64,000 nucleotides of DNA, taken from NCBI GenBank assembly GCA_964491785.1, contig CAZBGS010000005.1, positions 62,001-126,000 on the forward strand, read 5' to 3'. Under the pieces are notes generated by a model, which did not search any database, was not told the origin of the DNA, and was given only the letters and a program-made list of their open reading frames with translations. Made by a program: the position numbers and the translations under genes. Positions within the stretch are counted from its first letter, which is position 1. Each line of letters begins with the position of its first letter. Below, one piece after another: positions 24,200 to 33,045 of the stretch. Origin of the DNA: RZZS01 sp964491785 (GTDB taxonomy: Bacteria; Pseudomonadota; Alphaproteobacteria; Micavibrionales; Micavibrionaceae).

Positions 24200-25294
24200 A
24201 TGGCAATATCTTCGAAAGCCGCGAAAAAAAGTGGCAAAAAAACCGCCAATGAGAATCTTGGGCCAGATATCGTACATGAATCGGAAGTGCAGAGGCAGCA
24301 TATCCGGGTAAAAATCCGCGCCAAAGCCCAGATCGGAGGAAAAATATATGATATCAACAACTTATCTCCGGGCGGCTTTCAGGTAACGACCGAAAAGTCT
24401 TTGCCGGTAGAAAGAAAAAAAGGTGATATAAGAATTGTACTTCCCTTTGAGACCTTTACCTTGCAATTCGGTGCCAGAGCCCGACAGATATACCACAATA
24501 GCGAAACAGAAACCTCGGGACTCCAGTTCACCGAACTGAACACTTCACAGATTTCTCTTATTAATTATATGGTTAAGTCTTGTCTTGCGGGACATATAAT
24601 TTCTGAGGGCGATATTATCAGTATAGTCTCCCGCGACAATTTCACAAAAACAAGGCAATCAGTATCCAGACAGAAACAGGGGCTGGGCACTTTCCTGAAA
24701 AGGGTAATTCCGGTGATACTTATACTCGGAATCGGAGCCGCCAGCCTGATGTTTCTATCCGGAAATCTTTTTGAGAGAACCGCAGTAATCAAGTCGTACC
24801 ATGGTCAGGTCAGAGGCGAGCAGATCAGCGTCCGCACCTTTGCCACTGGGCTTTTCCGCACAATCCTCGACCCAGGAGTCCTGCAGGTATCGGCGGGTCA
24901 GCCGATCGGCGTAATAGAGCCTGCCACCCACCGGACAGGAGAGTATGTGAAAGAGGAATGGATTATCAAAAGCCCTTGCGACTGCTATATAGTCGAAAGG
25001 CTTGCCAAAGACGGTGAATTCAGGAGCATCGGCGAACCCATCTTTTCGCTCACACCCATTGCCTCGGCCCCCATGGTAACGACATTGCTTCCGGCAAAAG
25101 ATTCGATGCGCCTGCGCCTGCAGGACGACGTCAACATTAACATAGCCGGAGAAGGCGTTTTTATTCCCGGGTATGTGGACAGTTTCCGCAACCTGGGCTC
25201 TGCAAGTTACACAAGCGTGAATATCCGCCCGAAAGACAGGCTGCCTGTCGAAATGATCGGTCGGCCTGCTTATGTTGAGTTCCTGGCAAGGTAG
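24200..25294 (+). CDS. alg44: Alginate co-polymerase Alg44, PilZ c-di-GMP receptor
   Basis: Binds cyclic di-GMP and activates Alg8. The 364 residues consist of an N-terminal cytoplasmic PilZ domain with the two binding motifs, RQHIR (RxxxR, 32-36) and NLSPGG (NxSxxG, 54-59); a single membrane segment at about 169-188 (VIPVILILGIGAASLMFL); and a periplasmic barrel-sandwich domain resembling membrane-fusion proteins (VIKSYHGQVRGEQISVRTFA; KSPCDCYIVERLAKDGE). All residues needed for c-di-GMP binding are present, so polymer synthesis is probably post-translationally controlled. It heads the alg44-algA-algK-algE-algL run. Confidence 0.93.
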   Translation: MAISSKAAKKSGKKTANENLGPDIVHESEVQRQHIRVKIRAKAQIGGKIYDINNLSPGGFQVTTEKSLPVERKKGDIRIVLPFETFTLQFGARARQIYHNSETETSGLQFTELNTSQISLINYMVKSCLAGHIISEGDIISIVSRDNFTKTRQSVSRQKQGLGTFLKRVIPVILILGIGAASLMFLSGNLFERTAVIKSYHGQVRGEQISVRTFATGLFRTILDPGVLQVSAGQPIGVIEPATHRTGEYVKEEWIIKSPCDCYIVERLAKDGEFRSIGEPIFSLTPIASAPMVTTLLPAKDSMRLRLQDDVNINIAGEGVFIPGYVDSFRNLGSASYTSVNIRPKDRLPVEMIGRPAYVEFLAR

Positions 25295-25338
25295 TCTTCC
25301 AGCTGATCGTTTTGAATTGCGACAAACGAGGATATCGA

Positions 25339-26805
25339 ATGAATAAAATTATACCTGTTATACTATGCGGCGGCTCGGGAACCCGCCTCTGGCCGCTTAG
25401 CAGAGCGCAAACGCCAAAGCAGTTTTTCCGATTGATGGACAACCGTTCGCTGTTGCAGATAACAGCCACAAGAACGCTGGCAATAACCGAGGCTCCGGAA
25501 AACCGGATAGTGACAGTAACTCTATCCTCCCTGAAAGCCGAAACCATCAGCCAGCTGAATGAAATTTCCCCCGACCTTGGCAGACACGTTCTTGGAGAAC
25601 CCAGCGCCCGGAACACTGCCGCCGCCATCGCCTACGCTGCGAACTATGTCCGGCGTCATTTCGGAGACGACAGCATTCTCTGGATCTTGCCTGCCGACCA
25701 TTATATCGGCGATGAACAAGCCCTGAAGGATGCTCTGGCGGAAGCCGTATCTATCGCTACCGGCGAATATTTGGTCGTTTTCGGCATTGAGCCCACAAGA
25801 GCGGAAACCGGCTATGGATATATCCTGAAATCGGAAGCCATTCAGAATTCGACCGGGCATCTGGTAGAAAAATTCGTCGAAAAACCAAACCAGGACGTTG
25901 CCGAGGAATTCGTAAATTCCGGCCTTTATCTATGGAACAGCGGCATGCACGTTTTCAGGTGCCGCACCGTAATCGACTATTTTCTAAAATACTCCCCAGC
26001 CACTTATATGAAAGTGGAAGAGGCCATAGAAATGGGCGCAAGCGACAAGATGCCTGACCGGGAAACCTACTGTGGAATAGCTATCGAACCTTTTGAGAAA
26101 GCTGTTCTTGAAAAAAGTGAAAGGGTAGCCGTAGTTCCGGCTGATCCGCAATGGTCGGATATAGGATCCTTTGAAAGCCTTTGGGAAATTCGCGCTAAAA
26201 ACCAGCATGGAAACGCTCTTGACGGCAAGGTCGTTTGCCAGGATACCGAAAATTCAATGATTCTCTCCCATGACAGGCTGGTTACCTGCGTTGGCATGAG
26301 AGACGTCATAATCATCGAAACAGGTGACTCCGTTCTCGTCGCCAATAAAAAATGCGGCGATTCCTTAAGGGCGCTGGTAAGCTCGCTTCAAAAACTCGGC
26401 CGCAGGGAAGCCGAATTTTCCTTAAGCAACAATTACAGCTGGGGCAGCGATCGTTTCATTACTGAAACATCGGGTTATCGCCTGCGTGAACTCAACATTA
26501 ACCCCGGAAGCATTACCGACCAGCACCAAAACCACAATGCTTCCGGCTACTGGGTGATCGCCTCCGGAGAAGCTGTTGTGATGGTTAACGGGAGTCAGAT
26601 GGAACTGACAACCCGCCAGACTTTCTCCGTGCCGCCGGGTTCGCCGTTCAGTATTGCCAATATCGCTACGGAGCCTTTGCGCCTGCTCGAATTCCAGTAC
26701 ATGAATAAAGTCGCCACAGCGACTACACCGCCAGAAATCAAAACCAGTATCGCGGCCATTACCGAAGTTGCGCGTGGAAATGAAACAAATCTGGGAACGA
26801 CATAG
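25339..26805 (+). CDS. algA: Mannose-6-phosphate isomerase / mannose-1-phosphate guanylyltransferase
   Basis: Bifunctional type II enzyme making mannose-6-P from fructose-6-P and GDP-mannose from mannose-1-P. The N-terminal nucleotidyltransferase shows IPVILCGGSGTRLWPLSR, the FVEKP signature (LVEKFVEKPNQDVAEEF) and QWSDIGSFESLWE; the C-terminal cupin isomerase domain has GSITDQHQNHNASGYWVIAS. ATG 25339 is preferred to the frame start at 25312 because GAGG precedes it and the family begins MxxIIPVILCGG. Its stop lies within the start of algK, so translation is coupled. Confidence 0.95.
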   Translation: MNKIIPVILCGGSGTRLWPLSRAQTPKQFFRLMDNRSLLQITATRTLAITEAPENRIVTVTLSSLKAETISQLNEISPDLGRHVLGEPSARNTAAAIAYAANYVRRHFGDDSILWILPADHYIGDEQALKDALAEAVSIATGEYLVVFGIEPTRAETGYGYILKSEAIQNSTGHLVEKFVEKPNQDVAEEFVNSGLYLWNSGMHVFRCRTVIDYFLKYSPATYMKVEEAIEMGASDKMPDRETYCGIAIEPFEKAVLEKSERVAVVPADPQWSDIGSFESLWEIRAKNQHGNALDGKVVCQDTENSMILSHDRLVTCVGMRDVIIIETGDSVLVANKKCGDSLRALVSSLQKLGRREAEFSLSNNYSWGSDRFITETSGYRLRELNINPGSITDQHQNHNASGYWVIASGEAVVMVNGSQMELTTRQTFSVPPGSPFSIANIATEPLRLLEFQYMNKVATATTPPEIKTSIAAITEVARGNETNLGTT

Positions 26806-27571
26806 ATTTTTGAAGGGAGCTTTTCCTGTCCTGTTGTGCCTGATGCTTGGCGCATGTGCGCCCGATATGAAGACCGCGGGACGGGCTTACGCAAATGATG
26901 ACTTTGAGACCGCACGTCTTCAGTATGAAAAACTGGCGGCTAAAGGATTTCCGAAAGCTCAGGTTGAGCTCGGAAAAATGTATCTATACGGCAAAGGCCA
27001 GGAAAAAGATCCTGAAAAAGCGCTGGAGCTGTTTCGGAAAGCAGACCGCCCGAACGGTGATCCCCTCGCCGGTAACTATATTAAGAGAACCCGCCCGTAT
27101 CTAGGTCGCCTTGCGATCCGCGGCGAAGCGAAAAACCACACTCCGCAGCAAGGTCTGGCGATGCTGCGCGAAGCCGCCCGCGACAATGATCCGATCGCCC
27201 TTTTCGAACTGGGCTACGCCTACGAAACCGGCCTGGCAGGCTTGCCCCCCGATGGGGCCGTAGCCTCCGAATACTATGCAAAATCAGCACGGGCCGGATA
27301 CAACCGGGCAATTCATTATCAGGCCTCCTTATACGAAAAAGGAATTCTGCTTCCCCAAAATTCCTCCCTGGCAGCAAACCTCTACAAATCCGCTATAGAT
27401 AGCGGGTACCCGAGATCAGCAATAAATCTGGGTAGAATGTATGAAAGAGGCATTGGCGTCCCCAAGGACATGAGGGCTGCAATGGAATATTACCTCTATG
27501 CCGAAAACAAAGGCATCCCGGCCAGCGACCATATTGACCGCCTTAACAAAGAGCTTGCAAAAGATAAATAA
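26780..27571 (+). CDS. algK: Alginate export scaffold lipoprotein AlgK
   Basis: A periplasm-facing outer-membrane lipoprotein that positions the AlgE porin. The signal peptide ends in the lipobox LGAC (Cys26), and the mature protein is made of TPR/Sel1-like repeats (ARLQYEKLAAKGFPKAQVEL; ALFELGYAYETG; AINLGRMYERGIGVPKDMRA). At 263 residues it is shorter than Pseudomonas AlgK (about 475), so it has fewer repeats. ATG 26780 overlaps algA by 26 bases; TTG 26768 and GTG 26774 are possible alternative starts. The gene is followed after 13 bases by algE. Confidence 0.85.
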   Translation: MKQIWERHRFLKGAFPVLLCLMLGACAPDMKTAGRAYANDDFETARLQYEKLAAKGFPKAQVELGKMYLYGKGQEKDPEKALELFRKADRPNGDPLAGNYIKRTRPYLGRLAIRGEAKNHTPQQGLAMLREAARDNDPIALFELGYAYETGLAGLPPDGAVASEYYAKSARAGYNRAIHYQASLYEKGILLPQNSSLAANLYKSAIDSGYPRSAINLGRMYERGIGVPKDMRAAMEYYLYAENKGIPASDHIDRLNKELAKDK

Positions 27572-27584
27572 GAGGAAAACGCAA

Positions 27585-29039
27585 ATGAGAAGAAAAAACA
27601 TCCCTCTGACTCTGACGACAGGAAGCCTTCTAGGCTTGGCCGCATTCTTTCCTTACAGCGCCATGGCTCAGGAATACCAGTCATGGCGCAACCGTATCAA
27701 GGTAGATACGCAACTCATACTTCAGTACATCAATGAGGAAAACCCGGATCTTACCACTGACAATGAAAACAACAAAGACAGCCTCTCCACACAGTTGCAG
27801 GTTACTGCTGGAGCCAGAATAAACGAGCATCTCTCCGGCTTTATTTCCGCCAGAGGACTGAATATAAACGGCGATTCCGGATTTGAGGATGATACCGGAG
27901 AAACAGAAACCATTGATGACGCGTTCCTTGAACTGCGGCAATTATGGTTAAGATACGCAAATATCGCGCAAATTGCCCCTCTCTATCTTCAGGTTGGACG
28001 TCAGCGCCTCAGGGAACCGAGAGCACTCTGGTGGAACAGCGACAACGACCTTGTCAAACTGGCTTATGAGGGCACTGTTCTTAGCGGATTTATTGCCGCA
28101 GGCGAAGACACCAGATCCTACCGCGCAGGTTCCGACAACGACTTCAGGAAGGACGACGAAAATCGTTTTCGCACACTTGGCGAACTGTCCTGGCAGTACA
28201 AATACGATCACTTTCTCGAGGGCCGTTTTGCTTACGAAAAAGATCATTCCGGCACCGAACCTGCCGGATCTTTCATCCGCGCTGACAACCGCGACGATGA
28301 AGATCTTCAAGCCTTGTGGGTTGGCCCGAGACTAACCGGTACTTACATTCCTGATCGCTCATGGATGAGAGTTATAAAATACCGCGCCGACATTGTCGGA
28401 CTTGTCGGCGAAGTCGACGAAATTCGCTCGACGAGAGTCAACGATTCCACAAGACAAGTGACCGGCTCCGTAAACCGCGATCTCCGCGCCTGGGCGTTCG
28501 ACGGCAATGTTATCCTGCTTCCCGGAATATTCGGAAACCCTGCATTGACCTTCGGATACGCCTTTGGCTCCGGAGACGACGATCCTGATGACGGAAAGGA
28601 TAACGCCTTCAGACAAACCGGTCTTGAAGGCAATTCAAGCCGTACCGGCCTCGAACGCAAGCAGCAGCGCAACTACGGCGAAGTACTGAGACCGGAACTT
28701 TCCAACTTGCATATAGCTTCAGCAGGCGCCTCCATCCCGATCAGCGACCATTCCGATGTCGGCCTGACCTGGTTCTATTACCGCCTGGACGAAAAAGCGA
28801 CAGATCTCCGCAGCGACGGGATCACCGCAACTATGAACGGACGCAACAGATCAGTCGGCCAGGCGGCAGACCTGATTTTGAATGTAGGAATAAAAGAGGA
28901 GCTAGGCATTGCCCCCCCGATGATAAACGCGATCGACTTCAGATTTGTAGCAGGAAGTTTCTTTCCGGGAGATGCCTATGATGTAACCGGCGACGATAAC
29001 ATCTACAGGATATTCACCGAACTCAAATTCAGGTTCTAA
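27585..29039 (+). CDS. algE: Alginate outer-membrane porin AlgE
   Basis: A beta-barrel through which polymer leaves the cell. The 484-residue protein has a signal peptide (MRRKNIPLTLTTGSLLGLAA to AMA) and ends in phenylalanine with the terminal strand IYRIFTELKFRF, as expected for BAM substrates. Internal features typical of AlgE/alginate-export proteins are LYLQVGRQRLREPRALWWNS, LVKLAYEGTVLSGFIAAG and GSGDDDPDDGKDNAFRQTG. ATG 27585 has AGAGGAAAAC in front; the longer frame from 27498 lies inside algK. Pfam Alginate_exp membership is expected. Confidence 0.93.
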   Translation: MRRKNIPLTLTTGSLLGLAAFFPYSAMAQEYQSWRNRIKVDTQLILQYINEENPDLTTDNENNKDSLSTQLQVTAGARINEHLSGFISARGLNINGDSGFEDDTGETETIDDAFLELRQLWLRYANIAQIAPLYLQVGRQRLREPRALWWNSDNDLVKLAYEGTVLSGFIAAGEDTRSYRAGSDNDFRKDDENRFRTLGELSWQYKYDHFLEGRFAYEKDHSGTEPAGSFIRADNRDDEDLQALWVGPRLTGTYIPDRSWMRVIKYRADIVGLVGEVDEIRSTRVNDSTRQVTGSVNRDLRAWAFDGNVILLPGIFGNPALTFGYAFGSGDDDPDDGKDNAFRQTGLEGNSSRTGLERKQQRNYGEVLRPELSNLHIASAGASIPISDHSDVGLTWFYYRLDEKATDLRSDGITATMNGRNRSVGQAADLILNVGIKEELGIAPPMINAIDFRFVAGSFFPGDAYDVTGDDNIYRIFTELKFRF

Positions 29040-29040
29040 A

Positions 29041-30177
29041 ATGCGCGAGGCAGCAAGCGAACCGATGAAAATCGCCGGTTTCGCTCTGGTGCCTTGCCTG
29101 CTGTTGCTCCTCTCATCCGGATTGTCATCCTGCACCTCCGGCACCGCAGAAGCAGAAGACAGGCTTAAGGTACCATTCGAGGCTTCATCCATAACGACCT
29201 CAAGACCGCCGCTTTTCTTTACCTGCCCCGCCCTGCCGCTGCAACCGGTAAGAGATCTGCACTTTGAGAGCATTTACGATCAGTCCGATCCCAGTCGCTC
29301 CAGAGTTGACCCGGAATCCGAAAGAACCTACCGCAAAGCCATCAGCCCGTTGCAAGATTTCGAAACTGAACTGGTATCGATGGCCAACAATTATCTGCGC
29401 TATGCCTCCAGCCGCCCGGCCTATGCCGAATGCGTTCTTGAGTGGTTGCATCCCTGGGCGAAAGAGGAAGCGCTTCTCGGAGATTCCAACATTCTCGGAG
29501 GAATAGTCAGGCATTGGACACTGGCTTCTTTGTCCTCTGCCTATGCTCAGATAAAGGACGAGCCCTCGCTTGATAGCAAAAAAAAAGAAAGTGTGGAGGA
29601 CTGGCTGCACAGAGTTGCGGACAGGATAGTCAATGACTACCCGGTAAATTCAGACTTGAGCCGCAAAAAAAACAATCACTTATACTGGGCGGCCTGGTCG
29701 GTCACCCTGACCGGTACAGCCATAAATGACCGCCGGCTTTATGACTGGGGTATCAGCAAAGTGAAATATGTCCTTGTAAACCAGATCCATGGCGACGGAA
29801 CTTTGCCTCTTGAATTGGCAAGAGGTAGCAAAGCGTTTCATTATCATGTCTTTGCGGCCGCCCCTTTGGTGATGATCGCCGAGGCAGGCTTGCGCAACGG
29901 CGACGACCTGTACCAGGTGCGTGACGGGATACTGCATCGTCTAGTAATACGCATACTTAACGAAATGGAAGATCCCGGCTATTTCAGCCGTAAGACAAGT
30001 ATAACACAGACCGGAATCAGGGATATCTCGCCTTCCCATTTTGCCTGGCTGGAAGCATATCTTAACAGATTTCCCGAACAGGATAGAGCCTCGGACTGGC
30101 TGCACAGGAACAGACCTTTGTTTCAGAGACGGACAGGTGGAGACATGTCTTTTCTGTTTTATCAGCCAAGTGATTAA
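29041..30177 (+). CDS. algL: Mannuronate-specific alginate lyase AlgL (PL5), probable lipoprotein
   Basis: Cleaves polymannuronate in the periplasm by beta-elimination, clearing stray polymer. Conserved PL5 segments are SRKKNNHLYWAAWSVTL (Asn-His of the active site), GDGTLPLELARGSKAFHYHV (Tyr-His) and ALPLQPVRDLHFESIYD near the N-terminus. The start ATG 29041 lies one base after the algE stop; ATG 29065 is an alternative. Either way the leader ends in LSSC, a lipobox, so unlike the soluble Pseudomonas enzyme this one looks membrane-anchored. It is the last gene of the alg44-algL unit. Confidence 0.92.
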   Translation: MREAASEPMKIAGFALVPCLLLLLSSGLSSCTSGTAEAEDRLKVPFEASSITTSRPPLFFTCPALPLQPVRDLHFESIYDQSDPSRSRVDPESERTYRKAISPLQDFETELVSMANNYLRYASSRPAYAECVLEWLHPWAKEEALLGDSNILGGIVRHWTLASLSSAYAQIKDEPSLDSKKKESVEDWLHRVADRIVNDYPVNSDLSRKKNNHLYWAAWSVTLTGTAINDRRLYDWGISKVKYVLVNQIHGDGTLPLELARGSKAFHYHVFAAAPLVMIAEAGLRNGDDLYQVRDGILHRLVIRILNEMEDPGYFSRKTSITQTGIRDISPSHFAWLEAYLNRFPEQDRASDWLHRNRPLFQRRTGGDMSFLFYQPSD

Positions 30178-30220
30178 TATTACTGTATAAAATGATCATT
30201 CTTGGAAATATCACAACAAC

Positions 30221-30260
30221 AACATGAGTTTTTTTGTGCAAACATGAATTTTTTTGTGTA
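30221..30260. repeat. Two tandem copies of a 20-bp repeat
   Basis: AACATGAGTTTTTTTGTGCA (30221-30240) is followed directly by a copy that differs at two positions, A for G at position 8 and T for C at 19 (30241-30260). The repeats lie 77-116 bases upstream of the HTH gene at 30337. A palindrome TGTATATACA follows at 30290-30299. They look like protein-binding sites, perhaps for the HTH protein itself. Confidence 0.6.
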
Positions 30261-30336
30261 GTCAGAGATTGATCAGGAGCCGAACGATCTGTATATACAA
30301 TATTGAATTCCGATTAGGCATAGCAGGTATACGATC

Positions 30337-30888
30337 ATGAAAGTGTCCATTTCAAAAGCGGCCACCATGGCTGGCGTCACCCGGGCGACCTTCTACCGGC
30401 ATATTGAAAAAAAAGGCATAAGTGTCGATAAAGACAGCGCAGGCAATCCGATGATTGACGTCTCGGAACTGATCCGCGTTTACGGCGACAAAGTCCGCAC
30501 CCCGGAGCAAGTGGAGAAGGAAAAATCCCGCCAGCCGGCAAAACCGGCAAGGGAAAACGACTCCGAACTCCGCATTGAAGTTGAAGTTCTCAGGGAACGC
30601 CTGCGTAATGTTGAGAACGAAAGAACCAGAGAACGCGACCAGCTTTGCAGCCAGATCGATCTCCTTAAAAAATCACTCGAAAAAGCCCAGGAACAGGCCG
30701 GGAAACTGACAGCTATGATCACGGATCAGCGCGCGAACAAAGAAGACAGCACCGTACATGCAAAGCGCATGGCCGACCTGGAACTTCAAATCTCGCGTCT
30801 GCAGGAAAGCCAGAGAAAGATTCTCGATCAGGTCTCCGGAAACAACTCCTCCGGCTTCTGGTCTTTGATCCGCAAAAAAGCGGCCTGA
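30337..30888 (+). CDS. Helix-turn-helix protein with long coiled coil
   Basis: 183 residues. Residues 1-50 (MKVSISKAATMAGVTRATFY then RHIEKKGISVDKDSAGNPMI) form a MerR/excisionase-like winged HTH as found in plasmid-borne DNA-binding and entry-exclusion-annotated proteins. Residues about 70-165 are a heptad-rich coiled coil (LREDRLRN-type repeats; LLKKSLEKAQEQAGKL; LELQISRLQESQRKIL), and the end is basic (SLIRKKAA). It could be a KfrA-like DNA organiser or a local transcription factor. It sits between algL and the second algX, with tandem repeats just upstream. Function unknown. Confidence 0.65.
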   Translation: MKVSISKAATMAGVTRATFYRHIEKKGISVDKDSAGNPMIDVSELIRVYGDKVRTPEQVEKEKSRQPAKPARENDSELRIEVEVLRERLRNVENERTRERDQLCSQIDLLKKSLEKAQEQAGKLTAMITDQRANKEDSTVHAKRMADLELQISRLQESQRKILDQVSGNNSSGFWSLIRKKAA

Positions 30889-30906
30889 TTAATCCTGCAG
30901 CCGATT

Positions 30907-32436
30907 TCAAAGATCCATGCTCTCCTGCGCCTGATCGTCCGGCCAAATAATATCGTTCTGGCCGTTGCCGGTCTCCGGCTCTGAAAGAGAACCGCCGCTA
31001 TTGCCCGTTGATACATCCGGCGTCCGGCATACCGACGCCTCCAGGTCTCTCTGGGCCATTTCCCCAGGGAATTCAGCAGTAATACGGGCAAGCTTTCCAA
31101 GCTCTGCGTTTTCAGGATCTTCCTTGGGAAACATTATAAAGTATTCGCCGTCCCTCTTCGGGTAATTAGGGTCTCGGGAGAACACCTGCCGCTTTTGCTG
31201 GTTGTCCGCATATTCGAAACGCAATACGAAACTTCTCTCCAGTGGCTCCGAAAACCTGAGATGGAGATAATAACCATCGTCACCCGGATCCTTAATCATC
31301 CCGGAAGAATCTTGCGTCAGATCGAAGAGCGTATGCTTGCCGCCTGTTAGTTCTGCAAGGCGCGCAGTTTTGTCCGGCTCTTTGCATGGGCCGTACACGG
31401 CTGGAATGATCTGACGGAAGAGTTTGTCATCCATAATTTCAAGCTTGTAATAACCAGGTATTTCCCAAATCACAATCTCAGTTGCGCCTTGCCTGAATTT
31501 TTCCGAATTGAGAAAGGCCACTGCACTGGTATCAATTCCCGCCGCCCCGACTGCCCTGTTATCAACGTCTGCCGATAGATATTCCTTCAGGAACCCGGCA
31601 AAATTAGCCCTGGACGCCTCATCTACGCTGTTCGAAGTCCCAAGAAGAACAACCTGGGGCTCCTGCTGATTGTCCCCCAGCAACTCCTCCTCGCTGACCG
31701 CGGCCTCATATTCCTGCATGGTGACATATTCGATCAGCGGCTCGTCCGGCAGGCTTGTGCCGCACACTTTGCGCACAGCTTTTTCGAAAGTGCTTTCAAT
31801 CGATCCGCTACCTTTCTCAATAGTCTTGAATTTTTGTCGTGGTACCCTGTCGAAACGGGGAAGAGTCTTCACGAGAGATGCAGTTTTCATTGCCATTATC
31901 CTGGCACCATCCGCTGTCCAGTGATGATTTCGCTTGTAAAAAAAATTATCGCCAGCCTCTTCCCGATTAAGGCCGACTATATTAATCCCCGCCTTCTGCA
32001 GATCGCCAATTGCCTTCTCATAGCTTTGCCATGCCACATCAGGATCGCTCATGTATTTTTCCAGATCTTCTTTTTTTACCTTGCCTCCGTGTATCATTCC
32101 TCGCGGCGGCGGATAGACAATGATCAGATCCACACCTTTGTGATCGAGGGCCTCCTGAAATTCCCGCAGGTATTCAATGGTTTGCTGGTTGAAATCAAAG
32201 CTGTTGCGAAAATCGTTCTCGGTTCTGAAAATCCAGCCATCTTTCCCTTCGATCAAAATCTTGTAATGATCGAGATTATATTTCTCATATGCTTTATCGT
32301 CCTTCAGATCCTTGCATAAAACCCCGCCCAAACCTTTATCCCCTCCTCCGGATGCGTGGGAACTGACCATGAAACCGGACGCGACAAGGATGGCCGCGAT
32401 TAATAACGCAATTACTATCGAAACAGTTTTGTCCAT
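30907..32436 (-). CDS. Second AlgX-like protein with Asp-to-Asn in the catalytic motif
   Basis: A 509-residue paralogue of the 16377-17795 AlgX. It has an N-terminal membrane or signal segment, ILIEGKDGWIFRTENDF, the nucleophile loop LLGTSNSVDEASRANFAGF (Ser268) and VIWEIPGYYKLE. The Asp-x-His motif reads YKRNHHWTADGARI: the codon is AAT, so position 170 is Asn where AlgX and AlgJ here have Asp. A 40-residue acidic tail is added at the C-terminus. It may be a polymer-binding protein that has lost acetyltransferase activity, or act with altered chemistry. Convergent with the HTH gene and separate from the algJX pair. Confidence 0.85.
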   Translation of the reverse strand: MDKTVSIVIALLIAAILVASGFMVSSHASGGGDKGLGGVLCKDLKDDKAYEKYNLDHYKILIEGKDGWIFRTENDFRNSFDFNQQTIEYLREFQEALDHKGVDLIIVYPPPRGMIHGGKVKKEDLEKYMSDPDVAWQSYEKAIGDLQKAGINIVGLNREEAGDNFFYKRNHHWTADGARIMAMKTASLVKTLPRFDRVPRQKFKTIEKGSGSIESTFEKAVRKVCGTSLPDEPLIEYVTMQEYEAAVSEEELLGDNQQEPQVVLLGTSNSVDEASRANFAGFLKEYLSADVDNRAVGAAGIDTSAVAFLNSEKFRQGATEIVIWEIPGYYKLEIMDDKLFRQIIPAVYGPCKEPDKTARLAELTGGKHTLFDLTQDSSGMIKDPGDDGYYLHLRFSEPLERSFVLRFEYADNQQKRQVFSRDPNYPKRDGEYFIMFPKEDPENAELGKLARITAEFPGEMAQRDLEASVCRTPDVSTGNSGGSLSEPETGNGQNDIIWPDDQAQESMDL

Positions 32437-32549
32437 TTATTAATCCGGATTTTGAATTATTATTCTGAGCCGTTTTTTTCGCCCACTTCCGGGAACAAAA
32501 CGCATCTGGACGGAAGAAATTCCCTGCCAACTCTCGTATTATTTTTGGA

Positions 32550-32915
32550 TTAAAGCTCTGAAATAAGCTTTTCAAGCTTGTCTATCTGAATTGGCTTTAC
32601 AAGATAACCATCAAAGCCTGCATCCACCGACCTCTGCCGATGATATTCATCGCTCCAGCCGGAATTGGCGTAAATTACCGTATCCGCGGTCTCGGTCGCC
32701 TCTTTTATACGGCGGCAAACTTCATAGCCGTTCATCTCGGGCATGCCGATATCCAGCAAAATCAGTTTTGGTTTGAAATCCCTTACCTTCTCGATTGCTG
32801 TTTTTCCGCTGGTGACAAATGCCACTTCCGCATCTGCCAGTTCACACATCATCGCCAGCGTTCTGGCCGCATTCTCGTTGTCGTCAACGATTAATACGCG
32901 AGGCTTTCTGCTCAT
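32550..32915 (-). CDS. Single-domain response regulator receiver
   Basis: 121 residues: acidic pocket VDDNENAAR, phospho-acceptor Asp in LILLDIGMPEMNGYEV, and the Lys in YLVKPIQIDKLEKLI. No output domain, so it must signal through protein contacts or a phosphorelay. It is not CpdR or CheY-like in detail; similar receivers are often paired with hybrid histidine kinases, none of which is encoded here. It follows the HAD gene on the same strand after 130 bases. Confidence 0.9.
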   Translation of the reverse strand: MSRKPRVLIVDDNENAARTLAMMCELADAEVAFVTSGKTAIEKVRDFKPKLILLDIGMPEMNGYEVCRRIKEATETADTVIYANSGWSDEYHRQRSVDAGFDGYLVKPIQIDKLEKLISEL

Positions 32916-33045
32916 ATGTACTCAGGCTTGATGATCTCTCCATACCGGATAAATGAAACTACAGGAAAACAGGCAATCGTCAATGGAAATGCCGGACATT
33001 TATCCTCGCATTTCATATAAGTTACTGTTTTTGAATGATAAGAAT

